From NCBI GenBank assembly GCA_037176905.1, contig JBBBWG010017890.1, positions 1 to 64,000 on the forward strand: a stretch of 64,000 nucleotides of DNA, in the 5' to 3' direction. A program made the position numbers and the translations under genes. The stretch is from Azolla pinnata (Eukaryota > Streptophyta > Polypodiopsida > Salviniales > Salviniaceae). The notes below the pieces were generated by a model. It was not told the origin of the DNA. It did not search any database and worked only from the letters and a program-made list of their open reading frames with translations. Shown here piece after piece: positions 48,401 to 61,000 of the stretch. Numbering within the stretch: position 1 is the stretch's first letter; each line of letters opens with the position of its first letter.

Positions 48401-50194
48401 GAACACCATTTTGCCAATTACCTGGCGCTGCTATCTGCAATTTATCTTTTTATTGAATGGAAATACAATGAGAGTAATAATAAAACTGGTAAAATATAAT
48501 GTTCTGCACTCACCGGATGCTGTAATGTGCAGAGAAGCAGCATTTTTATTTATCTCAAAGAGTCAAATAGAATATGGTATGCACCATCTGAAATATATAG
48601 AATAACAGCGAGTATCTATATGACGTATCCATTAAGCCTGAGAGGCTACAGAAAGAATTACCTTTGGACATCCACACATGTTGACGAAATACTTGGATCC
48701 TTCCATGCCCCAGAATTTTGCAAAGTAAAACGGTATTGGGGTGATTTCCTCTGCATTAGCTTCATTTTGATAGTCATTTACTCCCGGAATCCGCAAATTT
48801 TCTTCATTAAGTGTCCTTTCTGATCTCATTGCAGATAAGAGCTCCTGATTAAGTACAGATAAGTCTGAATGAATTATTCTATATCTTAGTAAAGAAAAAA
48901 AAGGATTTTATTCTCCTTCTTGTTCTTGTTCACTTATCCTGTACACATTTCAATAACTTCGTCAAAAAATTATGTCTTCCATGCATGCAATGATTTTGAT
49001 CATCTGCATAATGCTCCTCACAACCATCATTACCCTTGATTTTCTTCCTCATAATAACCTATTGATTTAGTCCACATAACGTATTTGGTCTTTAAAACAG
49101 CCTATCAATTTGACCTAAGTAGCAATCATCTTCGTTGTATTGATTTGCTCCCTGTAACGAGTAAACAATTCATCCCTTGAAACAATCAGCATTCTAGTGA
49201 TTGAATATATTCTTGTGGCAATGATACATCATTTTATTGACTTGTTCCATGTGACAGTAACTCTATTCACGCATCCCATTGTTATGACTAGTGCCCTACT
49301 CATTTGTTTCCTCGCAACAATGTCAAGTTATATTTATCATTGTTCCAATAAATCGTTGCTGTAATGATATTACTTCTACATGTTTATTCTTCGTCACAAT
49401 CATTCGATGACAGACATTAAATACTCTTCAAAAGACAGCCTATCGGTTTGTTTGTCGTAATTGTCATTCAGTGCTTATAGCTACTTCTGTTCTCTCTTTC
49501 TAGCCCTTAATAGAGCATAGTACTCTGCCTTCTCTAGCCCACTTGATTCGACCCATTTTACTTCCATTGAGACATCCTGCTATTTGTATCTTAATACCAT
49601 TATACTAGTCGTTCCAATCATTCCAACCAACTTGATTGCTGATTCAATCCAAAAAACCAACATATGAAGGGACTAATTATTTCTGCATAGGGAGTATCTA
49701 ACAAAAAACAAAGCTTTGGCCATTTTCCCTTCATGATCAGGCCATGGCTAGCTATAACAGTCATCAATGGCATTCAGTTGAAAAACTATGGTGTCCAATT
49801 AATTCAGTGAAAATGCAGAAATTAACTGAAGAAAAACCTCGTCCGGTTAATAAACTGAAAATTACGGATATTAACAGAAAAGACAATGGCATTGGTTAAT
49901 TAACTGGAAATGCTGGATTAACAGAAAAAACTATGGCATTCAGTTAGTAAACTGAAAATACAGAAATTTACTGAAAAATCTTTGGCATTCAGTAAACTAA
50001 TTGAAGATGCAGAAATCAACAGGAAAACCTATGGCATTCAATACATTGACAGAAAATACCAAATTAACTGAAAATAGGCATACCTCGAGAGCGGGGTTTA
50101 GCGGAGCAGACCCTTCATTCCTGGCCTTCTCATAGCTGCTCACAAGCTTTCTGAGTTCTTGCAGTTCAAGCTCACCATCCAATTCTCTCCCCAT
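45457..50194 (-). CDS. PIH1 domain protein with C-terminal CS-like region, 367 aa as modelled
   Basis: PIH1 proteins are HSP90 co-chaperones; members serve in the R2TP complex (snoRNP, polymerase and PIKK assembly) or in preassembly of axonemal dynein arms. Seven exons keep frame (gene order): 50194-50084, 48844-48662, 48434-48290, 47552-47409, 47107-47015, 46004-45670, 45549-45457. The PIH1 core runs from [17 protein letters not shown] through [18 protein letters not shown] and [19 protein letters not shown] to [16 protein letters not shown] Ser-rich linker follows, then [20 protein letters not shown] and LELCLHIR, like the first strands of a CS fold. The stop at 45457 comes right after a good donor (ATGCTG|GTATGT), so one more exon may exist downstream. 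I cannot tell an R2TP member from a dynein-assembly member; the layout is closest in feel to PIH1D1/PIH1D2. Confidence 0.85.
48950..49500. repeat. Weak tandem repetition in PIH1 intron 1
   Basis: The phrase TTGATTTGCTCCCTGTAACG and look-alikes (TTGACTTGTTCCATGTGACA, CATTTGTTTCCTCGCAACAA, AATAAATCGTTGCTGTAATG) recur every 55 to 65 bases. Each is followed by a CAAT-rich stretch. It is a strongly decayed minisatellite at best. Confidence 0.4.
49780..50075. repeat. ~50-bp tandem repeat in PIH1 intron 1, next to the donor
   Basis: Units of the pattern AAAACTATGGCATTCAGTTA + ATAAACTGAAAATGCAGAAATTAACTGA recur about six times, for example near 49781, 49832, 49884, 49927, 49979 and 50026. The array ends within 10 bases of the exon 1 donor on the minus strand. 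Confidence 0.8.
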
Positions 50195-50529
50195 TGTCTT
50201 GGGAAATCTGACTGAGACGCTGAAGACACAAAAAGAGATAGGAGCAGGAGCTAGGTTGCAAGTTTACAAGAATCGGGAGTTAGGGCCGGATAATATTAGG
50301 GTTTGTAGTTATAGATAGAGAAAAAGGGAAAACGTTGCGGTTACACAAAGATTAGAGTTTTTTAGATCGGTAAAAAGCAGGAATTGGGATTGGAGCTACA
50401 CGAAGAAAAGACGGAGTTAGCTTAGATTACAATTCAGGCTCGAGTAAGAATTAGGGTTGGGGTTAGGATTAGATAGAAAATAAGCTTATAGGGGTCGGAG
50501 ATGGATGGAGCTATGGATGCTCTCTTTGG

Positions 50530-50800
50530 GTCAGGGTTAGGGTTAGGGTTCTTGCAAGTAAAGTCAGATTAGGGTTAGGGTTAGGGTTCTTGCAAGTAAA
50601 GTCAGATTAGGGCTAGGGTTAGGGTTCTTGCAAGTAAAGTCAGATTAGGGTTAGGGTTAGGGTTAGGGTTAGGGTTAGGGTTAGGGTCAGAACAAATTAG
50701 GGTTAGGGCAGAACAAATTAGGGTTAGGGCAGAACAAATTAGGGTTAGGGTTAGGGTTAGGGTCAGAACAAATTAGGGTTAGGGTTAGGGTTAGGGTTAA
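50530..50800 (+). repeat. (TTAGGG)n array upstream of the PIH1 gene
   Basis: TTAGGG hexamer runs broken by two spacer types: TTCTTGCAAGTAAAGTCAGA (three copies about 39 bases apart, near 50551, 50589 and 50628) and GTCAGAACAAA or GCAGAACAAA (about 50690-50775). It lies 340 to 600 bases upstream of the PIH1 start codon, so in PIH1 orientation it reads CCCTAA. Confidence 0.95.
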
Positions 50801-50935
50801 ACATATTAAGGCTAGAGCTTTATGAGGCTAGAATTCTTTGCAAACCCAAATCAAGAAGAACGGATGGAACCCAAAATGAAGGGCAGCCAGTGCTCTCTTT
50901 GGCTCAGGTTTAGGGTTAGGGTTCTTGCCAGAAAC

Positions 50936-50966
<31 letters not shown>

Positions 50967-51989
50967 CTGCTGATGCTTTCTTCTCTGATTTCCTGTTCTT
51001 TTTTTCTGTTTTCCGTTTTCTTCTCGCCTCCCTGCGGTTGGTTTTTTTCAGTATTTTTGGTTTTTCTTTCTTTCACACACAATGCATTAGACACATAATT
51101 ACAATTAATTAGACCGCAATCTGTCTAATTGATTGTGATTAGAGCTCGTGCATCGGCACGATTAAGTCAAAAAATCGTTTATTCTAAGAGAGAATCGAAT
51201 GCTTACGTGGCCAATCGAGAACGCGGCGAGGTAAATTATACAAACGTGCAAAGCGCTGGCGACCTGCTAATTACAATGCTTAATTAGACGAGCCTGTTTT
51301 GTTACGAATGGCGTCATAATTATGCGAGGAAATCAGTTTAAGCCAACGATGGGAGCGCGTCTAATACGATTCCAATGTCCGATTACGTTACGTTGTGATG
51401 GTTTCAAGTATGTTACCTGCAACTAGCTTTCCAAAACATTGGCTAATTGTTTGATTCGATCAGTGGATTTCGACTCCGATCGAGACCAATTTCTGCGACA
51501 GAGCATCCATTGTTGGCATAATTCATATGCATTTTTAGCAAAGTTCCCCCCCATCCCGATCGAGAAACCTAAACTTGAATTGAACTACATACGTCCGAAA
51601 AGAGTTCCGAACGAAACCTCGGAGGTTCCGATCGCCGGTCGATCGTCGCAGTTCTCACGCTCTGCTCGATGCATTCAAGACAGAAGCCCGCGTATTTCGG
51701 AATCGAGCATTGCGCGTAACAGCTTGGGGCTGTGTAGCAATAGCGTATGATCGATCCCCGCTAGAACTGAACCAATCTGACTCCACAACAGTTGTTATAA
51801 GGTCATACCCCGATCTCAGGATTGAGCTGAGCCCAAGGGTTTCGACATCGCATCTCTCATTTGGCAATGAACAGTTTATTGCTGTCTATTCAGGTCGAAA
51901 CCAGAACAGAAGAAACGAGTCCTATCCTTCGTACTCCAATGTGATCATCCAGACCTGGAACCGGGTCCTTGTTATAGCTCATTCCTTTA
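50801..51989. other. Divergent intergenic region, PIH1 (-) / separase (+)
   Basis: Includes a (TTC)n run at about 50938-50967 and moderately AT-rich unique sequence after it. Short open frames around 51439-51997 have no recognisable domain. I see no gene. Confidence 0.5.
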
Positions 51990-53240
51990 AACCCTGATTA
52001 ACATTCCTTTCTCACAACTCCTCCTCGAAACCCTAGTACTCATTCTGACCTCCTTCCTTTAAACCCTACATTCTGATGCTCCTTCCGAACCCTTCCTTTA
52101 AACCCTAACATTCCTTCTTGCAGCTTATTCTTGAAACCCTAATACTCCTTTTGACCTCCCTCCTGTAAACCCTAACTAATATCCCTTCTTACAACTCGTT
52201 CCTTAAACCCTAATACTCATTCTAACCTCCTTCCTTTAAACCCGAAATTTTGATGCTCCTTCCGACCTCCTTCCTTGAAACCCTAACATTCCTTCTTGCA
52301 ACTCATTCTTGAAACCCTAATTCTCCTTTTGACCTCATTCCTTAAACCCTAATACTCCTTCCGACCTCCTTCCTTTTAAACCCTAAATCCTAATGCTCCT
52401 TCAGCTTCCTTTCTTTAAACCCTAAGTTCTAATGCACCTTCCGAACCCCTTCCTTCAAACCCTAACATTCCTTCTTGCAGCTCTTTCTTGAAACCCTAAT
52501 CCTCCTTCTGACCTCATTCCTTTAAACCCTAAATTCTAATGCTCCTTTCGAACCCCTCCCATAAAACCCTAACATTCCTTACTTACAACTCATTCTTGAA
52601 ACCATAATCCTCCTTTTGGCCTCATTCCTTAAAACCCTAATTAACATCCCTTCTCACAACTCATTCTTAAAACCCTAATCCTCCTTCTGACCTCATTCCT
52701 TTAAAGCTTAAATTCTAATGCTCCTTCCGAACCCCTTCCTTTAAACCCTAACATTCCTTCTTGCAGCTCATTCTTGAAACCCTAATCCTCCTTCTGACCT
52801 CACTCCTTTAAACCCTAAATTCTAATGCTCCTTCCGAGCCCTTCCTTTAAAACCCTAATGTTCCTTCTTACAGCTCCTTCTTGAAACCCTAATCCTCCTT
52901 CCGACCTCCTTCCTGGAAACCCTAAATTCTAATGCTCCTTCTGAACCACCCCCTTTAAACCCTAACATTCCTTCTTGCAGCTCATTCTTGAAACCCTAAT
53001 ACTCCTTACGACGTCCTTCCTCTAAACCCTAATTAACATTCCTTCTTACAACTCGTTCTTTAAACCCTAATACTCCTTCCGACCTCCTTCCTTTAAACTC
53101 CGAATTCTAATGCCCCTTCCTTGAAACCCTAACATTCCTTCTTGCAGCTCATTCTTGAAACCCTAATCCTCCTTCTGACCTCATTCCTCTAAACCCTAAT
53201 TAACATCCCTTCTTACAACTCATTCTTTTAAACCCTAATC
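51990..53240 (+). repeat. Telo-box (AAACCCTAA) tandem array upstream of separase
   Basis: Roughly 30 copies of AAACCCTAA or AAACCCTAC/AAT variants are embedded in a repeated unit of about 105 to 110 bases. The unit pattern is CATTCCTTCTTGCAGCTCAT, TCTTGAAACCCTAATCCTCC, TTCTGACCTCATTCCTTTAA, ACCCTAAATTCTAATGCTCC. Clear unit starts lie near 52109, 52467, 52753 and 52968. The array ends at about 53238, just before the CT-rich sequence that I take as the separase leader. Orientation is CCCTAA relative to the gene. Confidence 0.9.
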
Positions 53241-55009
53241 AGTTTTGGGTCTTCTTCTCTTTTCGATTTTCTGTTCTTCGTTCTGTTTGGCGGGAAAACC
53301 ATCTCTCTCTCTCTCTCTCTTTCTCTTCTTCTGCGCTCCGCGTCTCGATCGCTAGATCCATGGAAGCTCGCTACTGCTGCTGCTGCTGCTGATTCTCTCT
53401 CCGTTGCACGCCCCACAGAGCTGAAATGCTTCTTTCCTGACACGCCTGCTGATCCACGGTAACCATCCCCTCTCCGCTGTCTTTCCTCTCGTCCTCTCTC
53501 GTTCTCTCTTTCCGTTTCCCAACCGTCCTTCTCTCTTTCTTCAATTCGTCGGTCCCTGTTTCCAGGTGCTGTTCTACGAGTTTCCTTGGCTGCGCGCAGG
53601 CGACGCTCGTAGTTGTTCATTCTTTCCTCACACTCTTTCCTTTCGCCATCCTTCCGCCATTCCAGATGTTCCAATTCTCGAGACCGTCCTTGCAGATCGA
53701 CGTGTTGTTGTAGCTTCGGTCAGGGCTTTGAATACCTTCGCCTAATTTTCATTTTATAGCAGAAGCTCGGCCATTGTGGTTCGGTCTCAGGTCCATTTTA
53801 TGGGAAGCCTCTCGATAAGTTTCTAGGTCAGTCTCTTCTTCTTCTTCTTCTTTTTTCATGCATCAGTTCATTCTTGCGTCCTCTGCGTATTAATTGTTTA
53901 TGAAGCAAAGTTAGATTTGGGTTGGCTTCAATCGAAGCTGAAGCTTCCTGTGCAGCCATACTTTGGTATACGCTTCAATTCATCCACATACCTTGACCTA
54001 GATGAGGGGGAATGAACACATTCTACATGTGCAGCAAAGCTAAAGCTTTCCTTGTCAAAAACGAAGTGTTTCCCATAATGCAACACCGCTGCAGGAAACT
54101 CGAATTATGCAAGGGATTTGTTGTGAAGATGTTCGTTTTCATAAGGGGAAGATGTTCTTACTATTTAAATACTATCATTATGCATAGTAATTGAAGCTCT
54201 TTCTGTGGAAAGTTAAAGCTCCCCGTGAAATTCAAACTTAGAGCAGAAAAATTTGAAACTTGAAAAGGAAAGATTTATTGTGAGTCAATCAATCTCTCTC
54301 TTAGTAAAAAAATGGGAGTTATCTCTGGAACTCTATATCTGTGCACGAAAACCTGTTAAGATGCAATCTCACCTTCCACTGCATAACATATACTCTATTA
54401 TATGGTATACCCTTTACATTCTTGGAAAGGAAGTTGAGGATTCCTATTCATTTTCAAATCTTTCGAGCTTAAATGTCCGTTCCATATTTTATACTTGCAT
54501 TTGCACATTGTCAAAGGTAAAGTGATCGAATTTCTTGCAGGGATCCATGCTGGAAGGTTGCTTGTTCTCGTACCAGGATTTTAAAATCCTTTCATTGGCT
54601 CATTCTAGGAAGCAAAATATTAATTTGCTGGGATATTGTTTCATTTTGGCTTGGATTTCTGGAGCCTGCAAACAAGAATGACTTGATGTTTGTGGTATAA
54701 GTACACCATAAAAGCCAATATCGTTTTCTCAATCGCCACCATTCAAGCTTGGAATATTTCTTTTTGAACAAGAGGTACTTAAAACTGAAGGTAAACCATG
54801 GATCCAGTTTTAGGACCTGATGATTGGCTTCAATTATGTCGTTGATCTGCGTGAGCATGCTATGGACCCTCTAATTTTGCCTCTTCAGTTATCCTCTTCA
54901 GTTGAAAGCTTGCTGGAGATTGCTGTGGTTCATGCTTTAAATCTGTTGCATGAGATGTGTTTGTAGTGGAGAGAAAGACATTCTACTCTAAGTTGCTTCT
55001 CATTTTACA
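53241..55009 (+). other. Inferred 5' leader region of the separase gene
   Basis: CT-rich and TTC-rich sequence (a (CT)n run at 53304-53320 and (GCT)n at about 53376-53391) resembles a plant 5' untranslated exon; donor-like sites follow near 53458 and later. The rest, to the start codon at 55010, is AT-rich and looks like leader introns. Several short open frames have no domain. The minus-strand Arg/Glu-rich reading at 53228-53674 mirrors the CT-rich stretch. Confidence 0.4.
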
Positions 55010-58000
55010 ATGGTTGCAAAGGAGAAGAAAGTAGCTTTAACCAAACGCTCCCAAAAACTAGACAATAAAATTGCAAATTCCATCCTCTTCAAATTAGAAA
55101 ATGAAAGCGAAGATGATTCAAGTGTTGTAGCTTCCTTGAAAGCTCATCTCGAGCCAATCTGCAAGATTGTATCTACGCCAGGAAAGGAGAATATAACTGA
55201 TGCACAGAAGCATAGCATGGCTAAGGAGTTCGTTCCTTTCTTAGCTCAAGTGTTGAAGCTTTGCTCTGATGCTTTATCGAGGCTCCACGTATTGGCTGAA
55301 GATAGCCTTCAGATGAAGTCTGAGAGGTTCTTCGAAGCTATGAAGGTTGCTTTAGACTGCTTCGAGCATCTTCGTGACTCATTGGTTGGAGCTCCGTTGG
55401 AGATAGAGATGCAAAGATCTTGGCTTGTCCGACGTCTCATAGCATGTGGAAAGTTTCAAGAAGCATTAGATCAAGGACTACAATTGTTTTCTACACTTTT
55501 CTCCAGGGCTTTCTTGCCAAAGAAAACAGAAACTGGTAAACAAGAGTGTAGTAACTTCAATGAAGAGAATTTCTACCTTCCTGATCCAGGGAGTGCTCAG
55601 GAGTTGAATCAAGGACTCATTGTACTTACAGTTGGGGCAGCAACAGACTTAATTGTTTGTGCAACAGAGCTTGTGGTTATAAGACCAGTGTTGTTTGAAC
55701 TCATATGCAACACTGCACAACGACTTGAACAATGGCTCAGGTAATCTTCTCACCTTTATACAAAATACTGGCAATGCGCTGTGCTTTATACTGACATCAA
55801 TGTGAAGGGGGGGCAGTTATTCCTGTCCAAAGCTGTCCAGGGACTGGATATCAATTGTAGCAAAGTTTTGTGTAAAAACTTGAGATTACTGTTTTTCCGT
55901 TTTCTCTTCCTTTTCAGCACCCAAAAGACAACATCCAAAGAAGACCTGTCAAACATATATACAATCTTGTTCTGATCTTTTTCAATTGGCTTTGGGAGCT
56001 TCTTAAAAGAACTTTGGTAGGAATGGTAGGGGACTCGTCACAGTTAATGAATATGAGTTGGAACTAACCCTAAGTATTTAAGGAATCATACTGTTTGAGC
56101 ATGTAACTTTGTTGTGGCTACCAAAAAGGCTGCAATATTACAAGTGGATGGTCTATGGAAGGAATGAAATTGAATTTTCGTGTAATGGCTCCTAATCAAA
56201 TTGTTTGGACTCTGAGGTTTGGGAAATCGTTTTATCCACCAACAGTAGTCGGTTGGTATACTGCCTTATCATGCAGTGCTCCTTACGGCTTTGGAGATTG
56301 AGTAACTTTGTAGTTCTTCTTTCTCTAAGGATGGATTTTGTTTATTTGGTATTGAACCCATCAGAATTGAATAAATGAAATTTCCATTTTTGGAATGCTA
56401 CACTATCCCACACTTCTAGTTGTAAAGTATATCTGGAAAAAGAATCTATCAAATTATTCAAATCTAGAGCAGATAGTTGTTTGGGAATCCCCAACCTTCT
56501 CCACATTTTATTATGCTTTCATTCATAAAACATGATAGGAAACTTTCATTCATTGGGGTGATATTAATATACTCGTAATCCGAAGGTTGAATAGATTGAA
56601 AATTTTCTGTTTTTTGACTTGATCCCTGTTGTTTTTCGTTTTTGCTATTTGAACTTCACTTTCTAAATTCTCTCCAGAAAATAAATTGTAGGCGCAGAAA
56701 TTTGCCATGTTTCTTTATTCTAAAATATTGTCAACTGGGTGCTGCTACCCAACGAAAAAATAATTATTGGATGAAGCTTTAGAGTGTCTGTATTTCGAGC
56801 TGGTTCCAGTTGGAATTCTATGTGTCTAGGTGGCACAGAAGATACGCCTCTGGGTCAAAGTTGATCTCTGTGCCCATAATCCACATTAGCCACCTTTGCC
56901 TGCTATCCCAATTGCAGTTGACTGTTCCTCTATTTTGAACTTGATCGACATTCCTCACATGTCAATGACAAATTTCTTCACTGATAAAACAAACTCTCTT
57001 TTTAGAATTCTCTTTTTGCATCATAAATTCAAATGTCAGTTTTTATACATAAAATTGTGTTGTCAAATTTGTGTGTTGATTTCAGCATATTGGATGCTGA
57101 AAAAGCACAGAAGCAGAGAAGCTTGCTTTTCAAAGACCTAAATAAATGTCTCATGATACGGGTATCAAGTTGCTCAGAGGACTTGATTTTTGCTGAAAAA
57201 TTGGCTTTCCTTGCCTTGCACCAGTGTGCACTATCTTCTCTGAACGACAATTTCTGTAAGGTAGGAAATATTATTTGAGCTAAAAAATCGAATTTGTGAG
57301 TTGTTACACGATGCATTCTTGCCTTACAGTATGCGCACAAATAACTAATGTGTAGGATGTGCTATCTGCATGTGTTTTTTCAAAACTTAAGATGGTCACA
57401 TGTTTCCATATCAAATTAATATGCAAGCATGCAGGTAGTTAGGAGCATTTGTTCCCGAATTACTTCGCAGGGTACCAGCAATACAGGACTTGCAATTGCT
57501 GTGTGCGAAGAATCACTAAGGAAAGTTGGTCAGATAAAACAGGTACCTACGTCATGCTAGTGCTGGAAATTTGTGCATGTCTTTGCGTCAGTTTTGTTAT
57601 GAGTCAGATTTACATGTCCTTGTCTGTCAGTGTAGCAGAGGCTGGTATTCTGCTAGGCTTCCCAGCTTACATTGCTCTGAGGCTAGGGATGTTCATGTAC
57701 TCACAATGAGATAATTAAGATTCGATTACACTTTGCACATGGAATATTTCATGCTAATAATTGGTGTAAAACATCCATTGTGAAAGTGTCGAATGTAATG
57801 GCTCCATTGTTCCCTAATTTATATGCCAATGGCCAGAAAATCTAGCAAGTCAGTTACTCATAAATATTGTTCAAGCATGATGATTCAGTTATATATGATT
57901 AAGGTTAAAGGACCACAAGTCTATCAAGTACTTATTATTAGGGTTCAAGAATGACGAGTCAATGCTTGAAGAGACAACACTAAAAATTTGTGGTTAATAA

Positions 58001-61000
58001 ATAGGTTTGAACCTTTACCAAGAGGCTCATGATTTGGCTTATGTAACTTTTCCAGTCTATATTTTTAATCTAGTTTCATTTTCTCTTCTCTTTGCATATG
58101 CGTGAAGAACAACTAGCATATGAGGTATACGTTCCCTCAAGCATTAAAATGGGGGTATGCATGGTTAGGATATGGTAAGAGCCTAAGTCCTGGTGAAAAC
58201 CAGAGCGTGAATAAACTAAGATGAATGTGATCTACAGTGAGATAAAAATAATATTGGTTGAGAGATGAACATAAGGAAATATAGAACTTATCTATAGACA
58301 TCTATTGATGGAAGTGTCAAGTATTTGTAATCTGGGCATTGTTCCTTCTGTAATCAGTGTCTGCTCCTTATTACTATGCCCGTACAACTGTTGACATTAT
58401 GAAGTCTTCTGTGTACAGCTTGTAAATGTACAATGCATACTTGAGTAAGATATTTACAAATACCATGTGAAAAAGTCTAGCTTAACTGTAGCATACCCCC
58501 TGAAACAATAACATCGTTGTAGAGCAGAATGGTTGACAAGTGCACAAACTCATGCACAGCTACAAAAATCATGCGGTTCAATTGAACTGGTGGAACTTGT
58601 TGAGTGCTATGCTCGACTTTGTCAGACTGCAAAGAGGAACCAAGATGGATGGAACCACATTTTGGATGCAGTTAGTTACCAAACTACACAGGTAATCAAT
58701 AATTTAAAGTTACCAAACAAGCCATGTACATTCTATGATGATTTACAAGTTTTCCATGGACTTCCCAATTCTGTGATGCAGGAGATACTCCCCATGATGT
58801 CATTAACTGGACTGTATGCTGTTGGCCTAGTCCTGGGCGCTGATATTTCTGAACATCTTGCTTACAAGGCCTGCAATATATTGCATGGTGTCATTGACAC
58901 AGTGCAGAAAATTCTGGCTGCCGCAGAAATTCAATTATCTAGATCACCCCAAGTGAAAAACCAAGAAATTGCAACTCCTGCCTTGACTGTGAGAAGCTTT
59001 GTCGGTGTCTATAGGGCATTGGACTTTCTTCGTAGGTCAGCGTGCAGTTATACCCAACAACAATGGGATATATTTATTGCAGGGAATGGAGACACTTGTG
59101 TTCTTTCTGATCTGAATGGTGCCGTTGAAACTTGCCTACTCCTTTTCTGCAAATTTGTCAAGTATGGTTTAAGGTATGCCTTTATGCCACATAATCAAGT
59201 CTGTATCATTCTGTTATTTCACTATTATAAAGGTAATTTAATTATACTAAACATGTCTTCATTTTGCAGCTGTAATTGTCTATCGGCTGAGGAATTGGAT
59301 GTTTTTCAGCGAGGAAGTAAATCTTTCTTTCTTGCAGCAACTGCAGCACTTAGACTCTCTTTGTTGAGGCAGACAGATCAGAAGGTATGCTTATATATTG
59401 TGTCCTAGCACTCTATATGGGAATGTTTGTGTAGCTAACTCTAGATTTGTGTGGCTTGTGGGTGAAGGAATGCATTATACTGATGAACGATTCCATCACT
59501 GATACTTTTCCTGGACAAGATGAGCTAAAATGGCTTATGTCATCATGCTACAACATGGGAGTTCAGCTATTCAACATGAAGCTACACAAAATGGTAAGTT
59601 GTTCCATATGATAGTCATATTGTGATATTTTTGCAATTAAGCATGCTATAGATAAGCTTTGCTCCATAAATCAATAAGCTTTAGGAGTTGACTAACCAAC
59701 AGCTGTGTGAGTATAGTACAATCATCACCAGGAGTTTATGTAAATATTTTGAATAAGACAGAAGCACGGAGTTGTTGATTAATGTAAATCCAGTTATTGA
59801 CAAATATATCTTCTACAAGGTTTTTATGAGTGTTTTAAGTGTTTCTGTTTTGGTATCACCTGGCCATTATAAAGCTCTTTGTCTTTGCTTCTTACTAGTA
59901 CAGGCATGTGATCCTTTCAGAGTTTCTTATATGGCAGCATGGGCAAGAGTAGCACGGATTGATAAAGTTTGCGATTGGAAACTTAATCAAGTAGCAGATA
60001 CAGAAAATTCCCTGAACTTTATGAATGCCATGTCAGATGCTTGCGCAAAGAGCAGTGTTCTTGTTGATTCTTTGAATCGAAGCAATGAGACCAATGAAGC
60101 AACGAAGGTATTTCGGGAAAGTGTGGAGATGTGGGCAAGAAGTGGCGTAACATCCTTAAGAAAGTCCTTTCCTCACTCGCTGTTACAACCATGGCTAAAG
60201 GTGTATTTTTAAACCTGATGTATGATTCAACTTAAAAATCATCCGTTGGCTGACCATATGCACATTTTTGAGCAGAGAGTCTTTTCAATGAAGCTAGCCC
60301 AGGAAAACGATTTCGATAATAGCACGATTTGCTCCATAGTTCAAAACTTTGACCCTTCCTTACCACAGGAAGCGGCAGGTCAACTCCTAGAGGAGGTGGG
60401 TAGCCCAGTTCTCTTGCATTTCTAATATGCTATTAGATAATTTTACTGGGAAAGAAGATTATGCATGCAAAGGTCTCAAAGTGTGAAGCTATCTTTGCTA
60501 ATTTCAACATTAATCATTTTGCAGGAGCTTCTGTTTTATGAAACTGTGGAAGAATCTGAGCCAGTTTTTGCTTTAGAAATGCAAAGAAAATTATTGGAAC
60601 TACTCCTGGATGGAATATACACTGCTGAATGTTTCCCAATACATCGAGCAAAGATTCTTGTATGGAAGGGAAGGATCAAAAGAATTGCTACTGTAGGAGA
60701 CAATGAGTGGCTGAGCTATTTAACTGAAGCCATTAACATTCTGGTGAGTTGAATGCTTTGAAGTATGAATGATATTCCCTTTGCAACATAGGGTTAACTG
60801 ATTGTATGACTATAGTAACAGGTCGTGGATGATTCCTTGGTTACTAGTTTGTCAATTTTAGGTGCCATTTAAGATTCGTGGAAATATATTTTTCTGGGTG
60901 TTTGGGTCATAGGGTGTAAAATTAATTCTGGTGGAACAGGTAAACTGCGTTGATAATGAGAGAAAGGGGCAAGACACCAGATATGGAGCAATAGAATCCC

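Noticed and set aside
48950-49500. Transposon inside the long PIH1 intron
   Set aside because: I found no inverted ends, coding remnants or target duplication; weak tandem repetition explains the pattern better.
53228-53674. 148-codon Arg/Glu-rich minus-strand frame
   Set aside because: Antisense of the CT-rich sequence taken as the separase leader; low complexity.
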